Origin: Asterionellopsis glacialis
Taxonomy: Eukaryota > Bacillariophyta > Plagiogrammaphyceae > Rhaphoneidales > Asterionellopsidaceae
Assembly: GCA_014885115.2 (NCBI GenBank)
Contig: WKLE02000308.1
Coordinates: 19,332-63,732, forward strand
Length of the DNA stretch: 44,401 nt
Direction: 5' to 3'
Shown here piece by piece: positions 9,502-21,093 of this stretch (within the stretch, counting starts at the first letter, position 1; every line of letters starts with the position of its first letter). The notes under the pieces were generated by a model. That model searched no databases and had not been told where the DNA came from. It saw nothing but the letters and a program-made list of their open reading frames with translations. The position numbers were made by a program, and so were the translations under genes.

Positions 9502-10091
9502 ACTAGCTCTGGTAAGCTGTCCGCGTTGCAAACGGGGCAAACATGTAAAGTAAAAACTGCATAACGAATAGAAAAAGCGTTGCTATTTGAAATGTAAACG
9601 AGCAGATCTAGACAAGGATATGAAATGCAGACGTATTCCACCAACAACCCCACCAAGAAACTTTACCAGGTGTTCTCAAGGTGCCTACTAGGTTTGCCAA
9701 AAAGTTCTTACGTGAGGAAACATTGCGCAGTATAGGACTCGGCAAAAGTTCATATAAATTACAAGAATTGAAGATATGCAATGCCCATGATACTTATGAA
9801 ACACTCTCACAGAACATTCCTATACCAAAGATAAACGCTAAAACAGGTAAAGTAATAATATATATTCAAATCATTGTATCTATATAATTTATGTATGAAA
9901 CAATCAAAGTAGCATGTTATTTTTCTTGTAAGGGTCAGTCAATTACCTCGAGTGCGCCATTTAGTGTCAGTGGGGGTTAGTTATTGTCGTGTGATAATCC
10001 CATTTGTGTATAGCTTTTACTCAACACCCTCCATTCTTGTTAGACTCATGTTTGCTCCATAAAGAAAATAAAGTTATGGTCGGTTATTTTT
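9502..10091. other. 3'-3' intergenic, possible small ORF
   Basis: This is the convergent spacer between the MFS gene and the GT8/CAP gene. A plus-strand frame open from about 9624 to 9887 contains a basic stretch (FAKKFLREETLRS...SYKLQELK) but has no ATG near its beginning and no recognisable family. It could be an exon of an unannotated gene (a GTAAAG-type donor follows at about 9846) or chance. Nothing else is seen. Confidence 0.35.
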
Positions 10092-12133
10092 TTATGGTGG
10101 TACGAACGGACTACATGGACTTGTGTCTTCCATAGCCGTTGTCAGAACGGTAGCAGGACTTGCAATATTACAATTTCCAGGGGGGACGTAACGACACACT
10201 TGAACATGTACACTCCCATCGCTCTTGACCGCTTCAGCACAACCAATATATTCTGTAGGTCTCCAAATTACTTGAGTAAAGTGTCCACTAGCAGGATATA
10301 CCAAATGTTCTTCGTTTTCAGTCCACCGTTGAAGGACATTGTCGATTGTATCTGCACCTGTACCAGCAGCAAGATTTTCACCACCATACCTTTTAGGATC
10401 ATGAACCAAAACATTGTAAAAATCAACATCCCGTGATACGAGGTAGTTGGCATAATCTTGAGCCTGCGTTGCCAAAGTATTATCCCATACGACTGGTTTA
10501 AACTCGGCACCGTATTGCGTATGATATTTGAGCCGACGTTGATTATGTGCCGTGACCCATGGATTTTCAAGGATAGTTGGAGCAGTCGCTGGTCCAGGTT
10601 CAGTTGGTGTAACTTCCATCATTTTGGGATACCCATCTAAACCACTACCAGTACAGTATCCCAAGAAGAAATCGCGTGCGTAATCACTCGTACTTAAATC
10701 AACAACGGATGGTTTATTCCAATGTTGTTCAAAGTCATACCTATATGTGTACCATTCTTCCGCCAAAGCACGGCATTCTTCCTTCGTGGCAACATCCCAT
10801 GTATCATCATATTTGCATTCCCATGGTTTGCCGCAAACATCAGAACTTTCAATAATTTTACCTGTAGATGGTAAATCTACCATTATGGATGCAGATGGGT
10901 CCTTTTGTCCGTAGTAATAGGCAAGGAGACCGCTAGTCCCCATTGCTCCATTAAAATCACGAAGGTTTTGATTGCCCCATCCGGACACAGGGTCAAACGT
11001 AGTTGTCTTGAAGGTGTCTACAATAGAAAGGAACTCAGCTTCATTGGGCTTGACAATCATCATTCCGGTGCTTACGCCAGTTTGCCCATTCACGGTGGGA
11101 CCATTCGTTAAGACAGCTTGCTGATTAGCGTCAGCTAAGAATGAGTCCAATATATCATCCATGGGTTGCAGCATCATGGTATCAAAGTCCATGACAATAG
11201 CAGCTGGATGATTCGTAAGTTTGTATGCATGAAGACGCATCAAATCACGGATACCTACATCATTCTGAATGTTATCCTTGAGATATTGGTTAGCAGGTGA
11301 GATCTCATCTAAGTTTGCAGGTTCACCAAAAATTTCGACGTAGTATCCAAGATCTTGTAACACGGAGACTCTATTGTATGTTGCTTCAGTTTCTTGAAGC
11401 CTTCTACCCTCTGCAGTTGTGGAGGGAACAGCACAATTGACTGCATCGGGATGAACAATGGCGTACATGGTGTAGTCTGCAGAGAAGTAAAATATATATA
11501 ACGTCGAGAGTGAGCTTATTGTTGTAGTCATCTTTTTAACTATGAAAAGAAATATAATGTGTAACACAAATTGAATTGAAAGGACGTACCATAAATTGTT
11601 TGAGCATCAGGGTTCTCTGTAGTACAGTTGCACACAGATTGCTTCACAATTGCTGCTGCATCATAGAATGCATCACCTGGATCATCCAAGTTAGGATGCG
11701 ACGTATCTTCAGGACACGATGCAACGGTAAGAACGTAGGCAATATTCTCACTACCACCAGGCATGTTGGCAGTTTCATCAGCTTGATACTCTTCTTCTGC
11801 AGGTGGGAATACTTCATCCAATCCTGATCCCTCTTCTGCTGGCGGTGTAACGACCTCTTCTCCTGTATCGGTTGTTTCCGTGGTTTCTCCTTGCGATGGT
11901 GATGCGGTCCCACAAAGGAAGCGTCCACCGACACGTCGTGAGGGACGAGTCTCTTGAGTACTACAGAGAATTCTAGCAATTGTACTTTGATTGACTTCTT
12001 TAGAATGCGAATATAAGCAAAACAATGCTATGACTAACAATGCAGCACTCCTTGTTCTACGATATCCGGAAGCTACCTTGTAGGTTGGCTGCATTGTAGA
12101 TGGAAAAGAAGAACCATTTGAACGGATCACCAT
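10092..12133 (-). CDS. GT8-like glycosyltransferase fused to a CAP/SCP domain, membrane-anchored
   Basis: Exons 12133-11590 and 11476-10092 are joined by a 113-nt GT-AG intron, giving about 642 aa. A signal-anchor (about residues 28-42, RSAALLVIALFCLYS) follows a basic N-terminus, as in type II Golgi enzymes. A Thr/Glu/Pro-rich stem follows. The middle part (about residues 135-390, AYVLTVAS to LLAYYYG) resembles GT8/glycogenin-type transferases, with 'AIVMDFDTMMLQPMDDI' giving a D-x-D metal/sugar-nucleotide motif at about 278-280. The C-terminal part (about 486-621) is a CAP domain: GGENLA, the CAP1 signature GHFTQVIWR and CAP2-like CRYVPPGNCN, with the His/Glu cation-site residues in place (about H540, E548, H580). 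Both domains lie in the same uninterrupted exon, so the fusion is not a splicing artefact. Probable role: lumenal or secreted glycan modification; substrate unknown. Confidence 0.85.
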
Positions 12134-12734
12134 GTTGACAATTCAATATCAACAAAGTGATAGAGGAAGTTGTAATAGAGAGGGAACAATGAACTATTGC
12201 AGTAAGTACAAGATGAAGAATTGTGTCAGAAGTTGCACTCTATGACCTATTTGTTTTAATATTTTTACGATAAAGTGCCTAATATTTCAGATAAGGTGAC
12301 ATCTCCCTTGGCATTCTCGAAGATACGAATGCGGTTGCTAGTTGTACTCATTAATAGCATTGAAAGAAGAATCAAATCACGTACCGGGTACATGACCTAA
12401 ATGACTCGTTGAAGTATTTAAAAGACATAAGAGATGAAGGATAATGACTAATTTCGTTGTATCTGCTACAGGTACGAAAGGTGTCAAATGTTCTGTGTTT
12501 TCCAATAAAAATAACCCCAACAAGTTTCTGCTGGCATTTATGAGCCATTTTTGAATTCTCCCAAATATACTTACAGCTCCTTATGGTGTAGACACTAGAG
12601 AAGACTCTCATCTATAGGACCTATCGGTACTAACTGTACTCACTGTACCTGGTACTGTACCTTACAACATAATTAATAGGAACCCAGGTGAGATTGGTAG
12701 GACTAGGGCCTACCGGTAGACCTACCGGCAGTTA

Positions 12735-12752
12735 GTACCTGGTACCAGGTAC
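12735..12752. repeat. Perfect 18-bp palindrome, dispersed family
   Basis: GTACCTGGTACCAGGTAC is identical on both strands. It lies about 600 bp upstream of the GT8/CAP start. Partial copies flank it at 12646-12661 and 12775-12788. Confidence 0.75.
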
Positions 12753-13005
12753 ATACCTTACGTCTGTACCTGGTAGGACTATCTTGATCATACCAGAGTT
12801 GTACATTCGTTGTACCAATAAATGCCCGCGAAGGTTCAGAGTACAGTGCCTTAAACCTGGTAGAGCTAAAGTTTTCAATGGGAAACAGTCAGTACCGTAG
12901 CGTGAATGGTCAAACAAAATCAAAAATCGTTTCTGGATATGAGCGGCAACAAAAATCTTTTTGAAGAAAAACATCACAAATAAGATCTGAGTGCCATGTG
13001 TTGTG

Positions 13006-13030
13006 CAACACAACACAACACAACACAACA
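13006..13030. repeat. Pentanucleotide microsatellite (CAACA)n
   Basis: About five perfect CAACA units lie in intergenic DNA, continuing as imperfect CA-rich sequence to about 13037. It is a simple sequence repeat with no further signal. Confidence 0.85.
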
Positions 13031-13675
13031 CACAACCAAAGGCAACACGATAGGAGCCAATCTCTGATCGCAAGTCTTGCATGGTATCATTGATTGCCTG
13101 CAACACCATTGAGTTGAAAGGTTCCACTCCTTTCATTAGGAGTGAAGTTACTTGTAGACCATTTACCAGCTTATCAGGTACAAACAGTATGGGAGTTAGT
13201 CTAATGTAGTCTAGAGTCCTACCTTCTTTTGGTCCATAGGACTAGGACCCTACAACAGGACTCTCTAGGGCTAGTCCATGGTCAGTCCTATTTTGTCTAA
13301 AGCCTTATCATTTTCAGCAGACGTTGTTCAAAAAAAAAGGAAGTGCAAAATTATATGTTAAAAAAAAAAAATTATTATAGATGTAATTTGAGGCAAACCA
13401 ATTTGAATTTTTCTCTAAAATTCCGAACTCAGTATCCAATGTCAAATTTGATATCAGCCAAGGAAGTGGGTTCCCAATGAATTCCTATTGATATTGCTAC
13501 AGTTCCATGAGGGTCTCTTGATCTCCTGTATAAAAGGTTTCATAAAAATATGAGCCATATGATATCTAAGTTTAAGTTCATTCTTCTAAACTAACTACCT
13601 TGTATGTAGAATACATCCAGAAAGCTGACACATCACTAGAAGATATGCTCAGAACACATTTAGCCACAGCATAGA

Positions 13676-14026
13676 TCAAATCTTCTTTTGAACTAGCTTC
13701 TGAATTTTTGGCCACATGGTAAAAGGCACCATGAAATTTAAACTAGCTAGTACATAGCCTGTTATTTTGAGGTAATGCACTGCATTGCTGTCACAAAGAA
13801 AAATTTCTCCTATTGATGTAACAGCTATTAAGCTCACAGATATCCAACTAGCATTGAGAGTCTTGTTTTTAAATGTATTCATCAGGGCCCAAATAGCCCC
13901 AATGCTTGAGACAACTAGTATGCATTGTTCACCATAGAGCAGCATCCCAGTCTAAGCAGCAGCAGACAATGGTATAATGTATATTCCGATAGGATCTTTT
14001 ACAGGGGCATTTTTCATTGTTGTCAT
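13676..14026 (-). pseudogene. Four-helix membrane ORF interrupted by in-frame TAG
   Basis: Reading on the minus strand from the ATG at 14026, the frame runs MTTMKNAPVKDPIG, then a hydrophobic stretch ending in three alanines. It meets TAG at 13952-13954 and continues in the same frame as 'TGMLLYGEQCILV...' to a stop at 13676. The post-TAG part (89 aa from the ATG at 13945) has three clear hydrophobic segments and a basic C-terminus (KIQKLVQKKI); the pre-TAG part adds half of a first helix. The uninterrupted reading would be about 116 residues with four membrane segments. The simplest view is a recently disabled gene, or a sequencing error or allele. Use of a downstream ATG is also possible. 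I do not recognise the family. No canonical intron of sensible size removes the stop. Confidence 0.45.
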
Positions 14027-14677
14027 TTTCAGTTATTCTGGCACAAACTCTTGTGTTACTTTGACAGGTGATCATGTTACAGCTTAGCCTAAAGTTACAG
14101 GTTACTGATCAGATGTTTCCATTCCGCTATTATTTGAGCATTAGAGAGAGGAGAGGAGACAATGTAACAATATATTCATTACTCTGGACCAAACTGACCA
14201 GGACCTAGTTACTATGGACCAGACTGACTATTCCTACCATACCCCAGTTAGGCCTCTAGCTAGAGAGATCCTTGATAGAGCCTGACATGATTCAGACGGG
14301 AAAGATTCCGCCTTTCAGGGAGAGTGGCACACAAACTGCTCAAAACTAGGTTTATTAAAATCACTTCTCTAATTCTACAATTGCTAGGGAGTGGGAATTC
14401 GTACCGAACGACAGATTCTAGTTAAAGTTAAAAGTACGTACTCGTGACAGACTATTCTTTCCCGCCTCCAACCATCAGGATCAGGGTCGGTAGTCGTAAG
14501 AATGATATCAAGCACTTTGAGCTTGCTCATCTGTATTTTTGCAAGAATTTCTGTTACATGGCACACTGCACCGGTAGCTTTCTTTCTGCTCTATTTCATG
14601 AAAATGGATGAAACCGATAGCGACAAATAAAGATATAGAGCAGCAACCTTGTTTCATAGCGAATAAAAATTGGAATA
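14027..14677. other. Intergenic, no gene seen
   Basis: This is a divergent spacer between the broken membrane ORF and the lysine-rich gene. A short direct repeat is visible at about 14182-14234 (CTGGACCAAACTGACCA and ATGGACCAGACTGACTA). 'CCAGGACCTAG' and 'CTCTAGCTAGAGAG' are palindromic fragments. I see no ORF worth calling. Confidence 0.55.
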
Positions 14678-15118
14678 ATGTCGGGCGAGAATTCGGAAGA
14701 ACATTCCCCAAAGGTGACAGAAGAGTCCGAAAAAGAAACTTCAAAAGAGGAATCACCAGAAAAGGCATCAAAAGGTGAGGATACCTCGGAAAGCACTTTG
14801 AACACATCGAAGAAAAAGGTACAGATAAGCAGCAAAAACGACGATAATGCAGCAGCAATTGATCAAGTACGTAAACTTCGTAAAGAAAGAAAACTGCTTT
14901 ATGAAATTCAAGAGCAAAAACGTAGACGACGTGACGATACTGCTGCTCAAGGTCGTCGTTCGAAAGAACTAAAAGATGGCTTGACCCCTCTGAAGCAGAA
15001 AGTAGAGCGTCTGAAGCGAGAACGCCAAACAATACATAAAGAGTATAAAAATCCTGGTGGTTCTATGAAGAAGAAGAAACAAAAACGAAAAAAACACAAC
15101 ATACCACTTCCCAAGTGA
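14678..15118 (+). CDS. Lysine-rich coiled-coil protein (hypothetical, probably nuclear)
   Basis: A 146-aa single-exon ORF starts at the ATG at 14678. The N-terminal 55 residues are acidic and rich in Ser/Glu/Lys (KETSKEESPEKASKGED). The middle (about 60-120) is a highly charged helix with coiled-coil character (QVRKLRKERKLLYEIQEQK, then RSKELKDGLTPLKQKVERLK). The end is a basic cluster (KKKKQKRKKH) typical of a nuclear or nucleolar localisation signal. No family is recognised; the composition suits an RNA-binding or ribosome-biogenesis accessory protein, which is inference. It converges on the importin gene with 199 bp between stop codons. Minus-strand ORFs antiparallel to it are shadows of the lysine codons. 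Confidence 0.65.
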   Translation: MSGENSEEHSPKVTEESEKETSKEESPEKASKGEDTSESTLNTSKKKVQISSKNDDNAAAIDQVRKLRKERKLLYEIQEQKRRRRDDTAAQGRRSKELKDGLTPLKQKVERLKRERQTIHKEYKNPGGSMKKKKQKRKKHNIPLPK

Positions 15119-15317
15119 ATTGCTCTGACGACAATATCCCTGACATTGTCTCTTGAGCTTAAAATTGGTTTGGAAAGCATGTTTGATGATAAACATTTTG
15201 CTGCGCATCTCTATCGATTTTTTGCATCATGCTTGAAATTTTTTTACAAAGAACTACGTTGTAATTTCTATATAATAAAGATACGTTTTAAAAACTATAA
15301 GGTATAGTGATCTTTTC

Positions 15318-18300
15318 TCAAGGTGATACCAAATTCCCCTTTGCTCGAGCATGATCTTCCATCAATGCACCGATTGCTTGCTGGCCTTCTACTGAAAGTG
15401 AACTAAAGCCTTGTTGCATCTGTTCGGCTTGCACACTTCGTTGCATTTCAAACAAAATATCGGCGAACTGATTGCATGTATCATGATTTGCAATTTCTTC
15501 ACCATCCGCCACAAATTCCAATGTATCGCCAATGATCTTCAATACAGTGGGTGCTTCAGCACCAATGTTGATAGTTTGAGTTTTAATCAAGTCGCAGAAT
15601 CCTGCATGGCAAATCTAAAGTAAAATTGAAGACAACAAAAAGAATTGTAAGGCTTTCGATTTCTATTTGAAAAAATCCAAGGATCATCATCACCATCTTA
15701 TCTTACCTTGGCTTCGTCCTCGTCCTCACGAAGTGGCAAATGATTCACGAACGTCTGGATGATTGCATTTCGGTTTGGAACATTCTTAAAGGGAGCCTTG
15801 CCGATGAGAGTCATTGATGCCAAAGATGATACTGCATTCTCCAGCAAAAACAAATCCTCAGCTTCGTCCTTGGATTGTTTGCAAATTGTGAGTAATTGAG
15901 AAATGATATTCTGAGCATGTGGAGCCAATACATCAGAGGGAGCATAGCGTGCAATTTGAGCAATGCCGTAGATTGCGACACGAAGCAATTCTGTATCTTG
16001 ATCATTTGCAGCATTCCCAAGAGCAAAGACAATACCCTCAGCAAGTTTGGGTGCATGCTTGGAAGCTGCAACCTCACCACAATGTTCCACACAATCATCA
16101 AAGAGACATATCGCCGCAAAGCGGGCTCGTACATCTGAGTTTGCTGCGAGGAAGGGTGCCAAAACTGGCTCAACTTCAGTATCAAATATCGATACAAAGG
16201 CTTCTTTGAAAAACTTCAGAGTGTATCCAACACAATCAACAAGAGGTGTCAAAAGTTCTTGCTCACGACTGAGAAGTTCGTTGTACTCTTCCATTTCATC
16301 TTCGCCCGTAAGGGCACCATCGTGTCCTTCCATTGTGCGCGTTATTTTTGTACGACGAGCCAAACACGCTGATATGGCTTTCATCAAATTTGACACAGTA
16401 CTCTTTGCAATGTCAATCGACAACTTGGAAACAATTCCCCAACCAGTTTCTTCCAAGCGACTGAAAGCAGAGTAATATATTTCACTTAGAGAATCTGCTT
16501 GTGCATAGAGTACTTCCATGTCAGAAGTATCTTCTTCCAAAATTTGTTTTGAAATGGCACTCCCTAACAAAGGCAAGTAATTCTGTGGCAGTTCAAAGCC
16601 ATTAGCTCCAGAGGAAGCATGAGCACATGCAGCTTCAAAAATTGCTGCAGTTGCTTGAGCGGCTGTCGACCGAACTTCGGAAGAATACCGGAAGTTCACA
16701 AGAGGCGTGAAAGCTTTCATGCTTGCTTCCGCGTAGGGTCCAAACGCTGCTCCCATTGCTTGTGCATGTTCGTACACTGCCCGAGCCGCAAGTGAAATCT
16801 CTTGCATTTTACTTGTGTTGATCGTAACCTTCGTCAGACCTCTTCCGGGAAGAGCAACAGTCATACTTTCTGTCCCCTCATCTTCATCTACATCGAGACC
16901 ACCACGTCGAGTGGCTTCAAGCCCAGCCTCGTCACCAGCTGTGACAGACACATCTGGAGGTTCTGTGGCTCGGTTTAGCAAATGTGGCAAGACGGATTGG
17001 ATGAATGGGGAATATGCTTCCCCCATGACAGAGGCAACCCGAGCACATGCTGCAAGCAGTTGATCCATCGGGATTAGCCCAGAAGCAGCTTGATTGAGAA
17101 GAGGAAGAGCAAGTGTCATAATTTGCTCCGCATCTGGTACAAAAACGACACGGTTCGATTCACCCAGAGCTTGTCCAATAATTGTAGCAGCTTCAATCGC
17201 AGCACCCCGAAGAAGAGAGAGTTCGTGACTATTTTCTGCTGCTTGCACTTGTGCACAAGCAAGAAGACCAGGCATAACATTCCCATAAAATGGCACAAAT
17301 GATTCTCCGGAGGATTCAGCGAGGCATGCGACTGCACCAATCGCACGTACTTTAACAGCAATGGCCCCAACCTTTGCCGATGCCCCACTTGTGACCTCAA
17401 GTGAAAGAGGTCCTGCAACAAGTGCCATGAGGATATCCTTGAGGTACGGTACGACAAGAGTATCACCGTCTGAACTTGTCTGCCCACCACCACGACAGTA
17501 CGAAACAATAGAAAGACATGCCATTGATGCAACCTTGGTACAATGTGATTGTACTAAATGTGCGGTAGCCTGTAGCACTCGGGGTCCGTATCGTTGTCTT
17601 ACTTGCATGGCACCTCCCAATGTGCCATCAATTTCACAAAGTGCACCCAAAAGATTCATGGCTTGGTACTGTACTCGAAAAGATTCATTCGTAGCAAGTG
17701 ACAATGCCGTTTCCATGGCAACTGGAACGTGTCTTGCGAAAGTAACGGGTGCCGCACTGAGGCAACGTTCGAGGATAGACAAGGCTGCCCTTTGGTGCTT
17801 CCACTGGTTGTCGGCAAGAAGTGTTTCCACCAACGGCAGTACCACAGGAAGGGAGTGGGAACCACCACCAAGATTATGGAGAAATAACTCTAATAATGCT
17901 TCTGCATAAATAGCAATATCATCTTCTTCCCATGCATTACCATCATCGACTAAAGTGGCAGGATCAGTTGCCCATTCTTCAACATCATCATCAACTCCCT
18001 TGGCAATAAGTTCAGCACAAATTCGAATAACTCCCATAGATTCAGGACTTCCATCACCTACAAGAAGAGCATTACGAAGTTCCACGCCATCTGCGGAGGC
18101 CTCAGAGAGCCTACCTCTCTTCACATCACCAACTTCGCACAATGTTGCAAGGACCTCCAAGGAAGATAGACGCGTCGTATCATGTGAATGTTTGGATGAG
18201 ACCACCATGCATGCCCGAATGAGACCCTTGAAGGTTTCAATGTCACCTGCCAACAATGATGGACAAGTAGAAGCACTGTGTGATAGGTGTTCCATGCATT

Positions 18301-19205
18301 TGCACAAGACATCCGCAGAAGGAGATGACTGGACCATCCATTCCAAAAGACCCAAGAGACATGTCCGACCAATTTGTGCAGCCTGTGATGTTGGGTCAAC
18401 TTTCAGCTCATTTGTCTTTGTAGTTTGGATCCCTCCAAGCATAAGGGATGCATCTTTCTGTGAATCAGATGATGTTGCGAGATGAGAAGCGATCCCCACA
18501 AATACTACCGCCTCGATCAACGCTTCCATAGTTTCCGTCGAAGTTTTCGCAGCACTCGCAGTTTGGAAGATGGTAGAAAGATTCTGAGCAGCTCCACTTC
18601 TCCAAAGAGGTACCGGAGCACGGTCTGCCAAGCTAGTTAAAAGGCGAAAGGACTCTACGTCGGATGCCATGCACTGGAAAAGAAATACGAATGGTAGCAA
18701 CGTGAAGAAAAAATTGAGATATTACGAAAACGATTCAAAATCTTTTAAAAATTCAGACAAAGATTTTTTCAGGTATTCATACCTTTGGAGAAATGGCTGA
18801 AATAATTGTCTTCATGGCATCATCACTGTCCGAAGGAGAGAGCATAGAAAGTGTAGCACAAATTTCTGCAAGACAGTGGCCAATTTGACGACGGCATTGG
18901 TTGCTGTGAGGTGTATCAAATAGTGATAGAATAGGTTCGACCATTTCCTTCAGTAGTGATATGTTATCCAAAGCTGCAATGTTACGTCTCAACAATACAG
19001 AAGACATCATCAATCGACTTGTATTTTCTGGTGCTGCTTGTTGCTGATTAAGTTTTAATAGTAACGACAATAGTCCACTCGCTCGATCTTGCACTGTCAT
19101 TGACGTCAAATGAGATTCCGCCTGTTCTCGTGGAGATGCCTGTCCCCCAACTGCCGCTGCTGCCGGAGACAGCAGAGCATCAAGAAGCTCTACTGTAATC
19201 GTCAT
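15318..19205 (-). CDS. Importin beta-family karyopherin, importin-5/Kap121-like
   Basis: Three exons, 19205-18783, 18673-15707 and 15614-15318, are joined by GT-AG introns of 109 and 92 nt, both phase 0, giving about 1228 aa. The N-terminus matches the importin-beta N-terminal helices: 'REQAESHL' followed by 'SRLMMSSVLLRRNIAAL', close to the VLLRR motif of importin-5. The body is an array of HEAT-type helical pairs with conserved 'R-QA--LLGAL' and 'R--A----' spacing, for example FRVQYQAMNLLGALCE. The last exon (ICHAGFCDLIKT, later SVEGQQAIGALMED) parallels the importin-5 end, with 'LPLREDEDEA' just before the last intron. This family carries ribosomal proteins, histones and other basic cargo into the nucleus, releasing them on Ran-GTP. 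It is somewhat longer than the usual 1100 aa. Importin-4 is the main alternative. Confidence 0.9.
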
Positions 19206-21093
19206 GGTTAGGAAGGCTTCTTCAAATACAGATTCGATTTAGTATTTTATTATGTATAATTTGTTGCTGTCGTTCTGTTTCTTGTCGTGTTCGAAAGTTC
19301 GTGCTTTGAGTGTCGAAATGTGGATGCATGTATGATATGTTGTGTAGACTATGGATCTCGTACATACAAACAGTACCAGGTAAGCATGAAAAGAAAATGG
19401 CGCGAAAAACACTTCTTGTCGGTACATTCAACTTGTAGGTATGGCAAAACGACTATCAGACACATAGCTTTGCACGACTGAGTTTGTATTTCAAACTGCC
19501 TTTCATAAACTACATAGCCTAAATAAAAGGTCGTACTGTACCATTCACAGTGGTGTAGTCAGTTAATAAAGTAAAATAATACACTTAGACGACCTACAGA
19601 CTTGCTCAAGCTTTGAGCTTTGGGCTCTGTACTAAATATGAACTTGGTACCCATTGGACCCTGGTGCAAATAATCCTTGAACTTTGTTTTTTATCCTACA
19701 GTAGTTATCTTTCTATTTTGTATTAATTACATAATATGGTGAATCTCTGTCCTTGAGCATTGATAGCTTCAATTCAAGCTCTTTCTCTCTCTGCTTTGTT
19801 CTTTGATTAGAATTTGCTCATTTCTCTTCTTCCCATGCTTAAAAATAAACTTGGCAATCTCAAAAAGAACAAGATTCAGGCTTGCAATATTACTATTTTA
19901 TCATTGTGTCCCTTTCACAACTTACACTCTTCTACATGAGAAGAATAACATCTTGATGGGGGACATAACAAAAGTTTGGTTGTGTTGAACAAAATCTGTG
20001 GTCAGAACATTGTTCTTGGCCATCTTTTGATTGTGTGTTAAATTCTCTTGCTCAATTTTTTTATTTTCTTCTTTTGTGCCCATTCTTTTTGTAATTCTTT
20101 CAGTACTCATCTTCTTCTATGAAAGTGGAATAAGCCATTCACTGGAACTAGAACGAATAGTGGTGTGGGTTGGGAGATACACCATGATGCAAGAAACACC
20201 GTTTCTTGGCCATTGATTCATTGTGGCCTCTAATTCTCTCTAGCTTGGGAGATTTCCTCAAAATAGTTTGAAGATTCTACTATAAATCCGTCCGTGAACC
20301 GTCGTGAATTAGTCCGACATACACTACACTATTTGAGGGGTTCACCTTTCGGTGTTATTTACCATTCATCTTACAGGGCGATAGAGAACAACCGGGACTA
20401 CGAGAAAAATGGTTCTAAAGGATTTATATAGTTCAATGTGTACCAGAGTAAACAAAGATGTTTAAGTTGAAGTTGTGGCAGGGTTATATATATAATCTGT
20501 ATAGAATCATCAAAGACAAGGAGGCGGGAGAGTGTTATTATTATTTGAAGAATGCAATTTCAATAAAGAACTGAAATTGTCCGATATCTACTGTACAAAT
20601 CAGTCTTGGTTTTTAGTTTTGGGTTCATTTCCTGAACTTTCAGGCTTCTAATCGTACTTTCACCCGTTCGGGTTCCGATTCTGCAAATATATTGAAGTAC
20701 ACTCCAGACGAGACTAGAAAATACCAGGTAAGCTTTGATAGAGTATCTGTGTACCTTACAGTACACTGTGATTTTAGGCTATTGTACGAATATGCCTTAC
20801 CTGGTACCTGGTATCATTTGAAAACGAGAGCTTGTGCAAAAAGTATGTTGTTGTTGTTTTTTCCGCTTATGTAATATTCTCTTATGCCCTTGCATGATGA
20901 AATTTCACTTTCGGAGAGAAACCCTTCTCATGTTCCGTAGGAAGATTATCATCAATTTCCAAAACAGTTCAGGAACTTCTGAACCTATGAAGATCTTCTG
21001 CCGCCATACATAAAATCATTCCACAATCAGTATTTGCCTCACAAAAAATTGCGTCAGTCGTTCCTCATTTATTCGTTAAAAAAAAATCCCAGA
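19206..21093. other. Long intergenic region, no gene seen
   Basis: This 1.9-kb spacer is 5' of both the importin gene and the second SDYQ-GP gene. It contains TACCAGGTAAGC at about 19374-19385 and again at about 20722-20733, and tandem TACCTGGTACCTGGTA at 20798-20813. Around 19960-20260 there is a diverged internal duplication built on 'TTCTTGGCCAT-TGATT-TGTG...TAATTCTCT'. T-rich and AT-rich stretches dominate the rest. Short ORFs (for example 19803-19988 and 20031-20216) look like translated T-rich DNA. Confidence 0.6.
20798..20813. repeat. Dispersed short palindrome copy, tandem form
   Basis: TACCTGGTACCTGGTA is a direct duplication of TACCTGG sharing a central GGTACC. It lies about 290 bp upstream of the second SDYQ-GP ORF. 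A half copy (TACCAGGTA) lies at 20722-20730. Confidence 0.65.

Larger units (their letters stand above)
12134..13675. other. Intergenic, palindrome-rich, no gene seen
   Basis: This spacer 5' of the GT8/CAP gene is dense in short palindromes: TACCTGGTACTGTACC near 12647-12662, a perfect 18-mer at 12735-12752, CCTACCGGTAGACCTACCGG at about 12709-12728, and CCTAGTCC/GGACTAGGACC variants at about 13210-13290. A (CAACA)n pentanucleotide run lies at 13006-13030. Poly-A tracts are at about 13329 and 13361. ORFs here (for example on the minus strand at 12732-13136) merely traverse repeats and are rejected. Confidence 0.6.

Noticed and set aside
13006..13037. Repeat run considered as a possible CRISPR-like or minisatellite array
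   Set aside because: It is a simple pentanucleotide microsatellite with no spacers, in what is clearly a eukaryotic genome.
12732..13136. 134-codon minus-strand ORF with a Cys/Val-rich run
   Set aside because: The run comes from the (CAACA)n microsatellite, and the ends lie in palindromic repeats; no domain is seen.
14947..15208. Hydrophobic minus-strand ORFs opposite the lysine-rich gene
   Set aside because: The Phe/Leu-rich text is the antisense of Lys/Glu codons in the plus-strand gene.
17361..18485. Long plus-strand ORFs inside the importin gene
   Set aside because: They are antisense shadows of the importin HEAT repeats; the importin frame is continuous with matching splice junctions.
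19374..20733. ACCAGGTAAG at 19375 and 20723 considered as splice donors of an unseen gene
   Set aside because: Both match the 5' splice consensus, but no coding sequence precedes them and they fit the dispersed palindrome family instead.
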